Source: UASB124 sp964446935
Lineage (GTDB): Bacteria; Babelota; Babeliae; Babelales; RVW-14
NCBI GenBank assembly: GCA_964446935.1
Contig: CAYUQI010000005.1
Span: 4,615 to 68,614, forward strand
Direction of reading: 5' to 3'
DNA: 64,000 bases
A program made the position numbers and the translations under genes. Below are positions 61,334 to 64,000 of this stretch, in pieces. How positions within the stretch are numbered: the stretch's first letter is position 1; every line of letters starts with the position of its first letter. The notes below the pieces were generated by a model, which worked only from the letters and a program-made list of their open reading frames with translations, was not told the origin of the DNA and did no database searches.

Positions 61334-61354
61334 GTAACATTTCTGATTGAATTG

Positions 61355-62854
61355 TTAGAACGAGAAGGCTGCTTTTACCCAGACGGCATAGTTTTCAAGA
61401 TCTGCATTGGAGGTTGCAAATTCATAAGAGCCGCCAAGTCCAACTGAACCTTTGTATTTTTCATAGAGGGTAAATGAATAACCAAGGCCGGCAAAGAGTT
61501 TATTGGTTAATAGTGCTGGTGTTTTGACAGCATCAAAATCAAGGTTGCTATATTGAATTTGTTTATAAACGTCAGCCGCCGTCATTCCACCGCCTGCATT
61601 GGTTTGAAAGGCTGCTTGAGCAATGGTTAATTTTTTATTGTTAAAATCTGTTTCATTTAATTTTCCATGGGCTGATTCGCCATCTTTCCAGAATAGGCTG
61701 TAACCAATATCAATGGTGAAATTATTGCTATAGAAGGCAAAATCAAGCATGGTGTCAAATAAACTTCCTGGTTTTACATTGAAACCAGTTGTTAAATCAT
61801 TGGCAAGAGGAACCAGACTAATGTTTGTTTGAGCATCAGTGCCGGTTACTGGATTTGGATTGTAAGGTCGAGCGAGGAAATAATGACCTAGCTTCTCGTC
61901 TTTAACACCAAGGGTTCTTGTTTCTGTGCCTTCAAAAAGATATTTATACCGAGTTACCCAGAGTAGGTTCAAATTGGCTTTGTCTGAATGCCAAATTTCA
62001 AAGCCGGTATCAAGGCTGGCGCCCAGACCTACGTGACGGCCATTACCATATACCGGTTCAAAGAGGTATTCGCCACGAACTTTGTTGCCAAATGGGATGG
62101 TTACATCAAGACTGAAGAAGACATGTTTTTTCTCGTCTTGAATGTATTTGTACCCAAGAGCAACATCAAGGTCGGCCAATCCTGTTTCGCTACGTTTGCC
62201 ATGGATTTTTGCTTTAGTGAGTTGAGATTGCATATTTGGGCCTGTGGCGACAGAAACTTTCCCTGCAAAAAACTCTTGAAGTGAAAAAGTTGTCCCACCT
62301 CCCAAATTTGCATTTACTCCATTGGCTATGTGCATCTTAACATCTGTTGCTACATGTTCTATTGGCGTGCTGGCTTTGAAGAAGAAGTTGGCGAAGGGAT
62401 GATTGATGTCTTGGAACAAGTCGAGACGGATTCCGTAGGCTTCTTGGTAGGGTAAAAAGTTGACGGTGCCTGCTAGAAGACGGTTAGCAGCAATTCCTGC
62501 TTGTTGATCATGTATGAGCAAACCATTTTCGATATCTGCTTTGGTTGCTGCAGCAGCATCAGTTCTTCCTACAGTAAAACTATTTTTTCCATTCCCTATA
62601 CCAAAATATTTCCCGAGGTCTCCACTTTGTTCTGACTTTTGATAGAAGGGTGTAAATTGTAAATGCGTTCTGATGGTTTTGTTCTGTTCTGAATAAGCAT
62701 GTTTATGCCACGTGGTATATTCCATGGCGGTATTGATGCCGTGGGGCCGAACGGCCAGATATGTTTTGCGTGAGTATTGATCAGAATGCGCTTGGACGGT
62801 GCCACCAAGGCACACGAGGATCAGCGCTGCAAATAACGCTTTTTTGTGCGTCAT
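61355..62854 (-). CDS. Beta-barrel outer-membrane protein
   Basis: 499 residues: signal peptide (KALFAALILVCLGGTVQAH), then alternating amphipathic strands and the C-terminal strand AVWVKAAFSF ending in Phe, the signature recognised by the BAM complex. Typical strand pairs are HVFFSLDVTIPFGNKV, GLGASLDTGFEIWH and NLLWVTRYKYLF. The C-terminal 45 residues resemble those of the partial gene at 63828 (GLGYSF, GLGGSYEFA/GLGGKYEFA). The role is probably a porin or surface protein. It has its own promoter and terminator. Confidence 0.8.
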   Translation of the reverse strand: MTHKKALFAALILVCLGGTVQAHSDQYSRKTYLAVRPHGINTAMEYTTWHKHAYSEQNKTIRTHLQFTPFYQKSEQSGDLGKYFGIGNGKNSFTVGRTDAAAATKADIENGLLIHDQQAGIAANRLLAGTVNFLPYQEAYGIRLDLFQDINHPFANFFFKASTPIEHVATDVKMHIANGVNANLGGGTTFSLQEFFAGKVSVATGPNMQSQLTKAKIHGKRSETGLADLDVALGYKYIQDEKKHVFFSLDVTIPFGNKVRGEYLFEPVYGNGRHVGLGASLDTGFEIWHSDKANLNLLWVTRYKYLFEGTETRTLGVKDEKLGHYFLARPYNPNPVTGTDAQTNISLVPLANDLTTGFNVKPGSLFDTMLDFAFYSNNFTIDIGYSLFWKDGESAHGKLNETDFNNKKLTIAQAAFQTNAGGGMTAADVYKQIQYSNLDFDAVKTPALLTNKLFAGLGYSFTLYEKYKGSVGLGGSYEFATSNADLENYAVWVKAAFSF

Positions 62855-63118
62855 GCCATTCTCCTTTCCTTTTTTATTCCGTTATAACCACCACAAAATG
62901 CGTGTGGTTGTGCATACTGGTTTGAGATTAACGAACTGAAGAGTGAATAGCAAGACTTTTTTAAAGCATTGTGTTTTGGGCTCACTCATTACCATGAATG
63001 TTTGAGTTCAGGAATTCTTGTTTTGTTCAGAATCCGTTCCAAGCAGCCGAAGAAGCTTTGTGGTAGTGGGTTGGGGTGAGGACGGTGGAAGAAGATCCAA
63101 TGTAAGGTAAAGAGAAAG
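62855..63118. other. Non-coding region upstream of the outer-membrane protein gene
   Basis: It holds the OMP promoter (62925-62953) and about 70 nt of leader. The remainder (62954-63118) carries no gene or structure that I can support. Confidence 0.5.
62925..62953 (-). promoter_or_regulatory. Candidate promoter of the outer-membrane protein gene
   Basis: Minus strand TTGCTA, exactly 17 bp, TAATCT, about 70 bp before the ATG at 62854. The same -35 hexamer, TTGCTA, is seen upstream of rpsB and near 63729 upstream of the lysine-rich gene. Confidence 0.5.
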
Positions 63119-63149
63119 TAGGAGGCGGCTTTTTTACAACCGCCTCCTA
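63119..63149 (-). terminator. Intrinsic terminator of the lysine-rich protein gene
   Basis: TAGGAGGCGG, 11-nt loop, CCGCCTCCTA; in minus-strand sense a CTTTCTCTTT tract follows. It lies 21 bp after the stop of the gene at 63171. Confidence 0.75.
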
Positions 63150-63170
63150 GTCTATTCATGAATAAAATCG

Positions 63171-63668
63171 TTATTTTTTAACAGGACATGTTGGGCATTG
63201 AGAGCACGTGCAAGGCTTTCCTTTTTTGCATGTTGCGCAGCAGCTTTTATTTTGTTTTCTTTCTTTTTTTCGCTCGCGGCGTGGTTTGACTGTTTTTTTT
63301 GATTTTTCTTTTTTATTACCTTGTTCAATTACAGGAGTCGAGCGTTGTTTTTTTGACTTACTAATTTGTTTCTTTTCTTTTTTTGCCTTCTTTTTTGGCT
63401 CTTTTTTCTTTTTATCTTTCTTATCTTTTTTAACCTTCTTCTGTTTCTTTTGCTTCTTTTGTTTGCGCTCCTTGCGAGCCTTTTTCTTGTCATCCTTACG
63501 TTGTTTTCTTTTGGATTTTTTATCTTTCTTTTTCAGTGGCTCGGTTGTTGTTGTGCCTTCCTTTTTCTTTTTGTCTTTAGTTGGAGCGGCAAAGGTGACT
63601 GCTGTTAACAGCAGCGTGCACAGTAACACACTGGCAAGAACTTTGCTCACGTGCGCGTGAAGTGTCAT
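63171..63668 (-). CDS. Secreted lysine-rich protein with C-terminal cysteine cluster
   Basis: 165 residues, SD AAGGAGGCCCC, signal peptide (VLASVLLCTLLLTAVTFAA). The mature protein is extremely basic: residues 30-140 are mostly Lys with Arg, Glu, Asp and Gln in short repeats (KKDKKSKRK, KKQKKQKK, KKDKKDKK). The end is a cysteine cluster, CCATCKKGKPCTCSQCPTC, with seven Cys in 19 residues. I know no family. The basic body could bind nucleic acid, LPS or acidic polymers; the Cys cluster could bind metal or cross-link. It sits alone between two outer-membrane protein genes with its own terminator. Confidence 0.7.
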   Translation of the reverse strand: MTLHAHVSKVLASVLLCTLLLTAVTFAAPTKDKKKKEGTTTTEPLKKKDKKSKRKQRKDDKKKARKERKQKKQKKQKKVKKDKKDKKKKEPKKKAKKEKKQISKSKKQRSTPVIEQGNKKEKSKKTVKPRRERKKERKQNKSCCATCKKGKPCTCSQCPTCPVKK

Positions 63669-63769
63669 AGGGGCCTCCTTTCTTTCATTAAAACTGTTGT
63701 ATGCATTACTAGGATTAAGATTAGCAAGGTAGCAGGGGGAATGAAAAGTTTTTTGATGTTATCAAACAA

Positions 63770-63799
63770 AAAGGGCCAGTCGCAAGCGACCGGCCCTTT
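63770..63799 (-). terminator. Intrinsic terminator of the partial outer-membrane protein gene
   Basis: AAAGGGCCGGTCGC and GCGACTGGCCCTTT arms in minus-strand sense with one mismatch, followed by TTGTTTG. It is 28 bp after the stop at 63828. Confidence 0.8.
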
Positions 63800-63827
63800 G
63801 GATTTTTAATGGATAAGATTGGTAGGT

Positions 63828-64000
63828 TTAGAAACCGATACCGATCTTGCCCCAAATACCCCATTGTTCGATTGCTGAGTTTTCAGAAGCAAATTCATAT
63901 TTGCCACCAAGACCGAGCATCAAAGGTGTATCCCATTCTTTGAATGAGTAGCCAAGACCACCATAGATTGAGTGTGTGCATTGTGATGGTGTTTCGGCTG
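63828..64000 (-). CDS. Outer-membrane protein, C-terminal end only (continues beyond window)
   Basis: The last 56 codons of a gene entering from the right edge. It reads IYGGLGYSFKEW, LMLGLGGKYEFAS, then WGIWGKIGIGF and stop. The alternating pattern and final Phe mark a beta-barrel C-terminal strand, and the segment aligns with the end of the barrel at 61355 (GLGYSFTLYE, GLGGSYEFAT, AVWVKAAFSF). The two are therefore paralogues. The N-terminal part is outside the window. Confidence 0.75.
   Translation of the reverse strand, partial: AETPSQCTHSIYGGLGYSFKEWDTPLMLGLGGKYEFASENSAIEQWGIWGKIGIGF

Noticed and set aside
63208..63660. 150-residue plus-strand frame rich in Phe/Leu opposite the lysine-rich gene
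   Set aside because: It is the complement of Lys/Arg codons (poly-Phe/Leu), lacks an SD, and is the expected shadow of a low-complexity gene.
1..64000. CRISPR arrays, insertion sequences, integrases, phage genes
   Set aside because: No regularly spaced direct repeats, no transposase or integrase motif, and no phage structural gene found on either strand.

Overview
The window looks like a chromosome segment of a host-dependent Gram-negative bacterium with a reduced metabolism. My best guess is Candidatus Dependentiae (TM6/Babeliae). The evidence is two tandem nucleotide (ATP/ADP) translocases, LPS genes (waaA, lptB), beta-barrel outer-membrane proteins, many signal-peptide proteins with no recognisable family, and a moderately AT-rich sequence. 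UGA is a stop codon (dnaX ends in TGA), so the code is the standard bacterial one. The phylum is an inference; a 16S or concatenated ribosomal-protein tree would settle it. I see no insertion sequence, prophage or CRISPR array.

Layout. 1-5.8 kb: a MATE exporter cut by the left edge, two translationally coupled secreted PafA-like phosphatases, and an orphan membrane protein. 5.8-11.4 kb (minus strand): rpsB, tRNA-Ser(GGA), SRP RNA, dnaX, der, lptB, hpf, tightly packed with overlapping starts and stops. 11.6-14.4 kb: the tandem nucleotide translocases. 14.7-18.5 kb: lon and waaA. 18.6-20.9 kb: a two-gene operon of a periplasmic solute-binding protein and a predicted pentameric ligand-gated ion channel, the most unusual system here. 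21.2-21.9 kb: three tiny secreted peptides, two sharing a C-terminal CKxCGCHxSxH motif. 21.9-29.4 kb: sbcC, rodA, a GT28-type glycosyltransferase with a signal peptide, a CPBP protease with HU, and tatD. 29.3-31.9 kb: two secreted proteins of unknown family. 32-40.6 kb (minus strand): a YdjM-like protein, a SpoIID-like lytic enzyme, rnhA, a C4 zinc-ribbon protein, a CAU tRNA, gapA, hflX, a DJ-1/PfpI protein, a membrane-anchored GNAT and an acyl-CoA carboxylase beta subunit. 41.6-47.2 kb: an island of six secreted or membrane-anchored orphan proteins. 47.3-53.7 kb: dnaE, with a 15-bp hairpin at its start codon, then the tsf-pyrH-frr operon. 53.9-59.7 kb (plus strand): a lipid operon, rpmF-plsX-(YfgM-like)-fabD-fabG-acpP-fabF. 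59.9-64 kb: another secreted orphan and two related outer-membrane proteins flanking a lysine-rich secreted protein with a cysteine cluster.

How it fits together. The cell appears to import nucleotides from a host while keeping its own DNA replication, translation factors, fatty-acid elongation and phospholipid entry (PlsX), LPS export and rod-shape peptidoglycan synthesis. A large share of the window goes to exported proteins: phosphatases, porin-like barrels, small Cys/His peptides and helical proteins with membrane segments. These are probably the interface with the host. The binding-protein/channel operon suggests envelope sensing of a small molecule coupled to ion flux.
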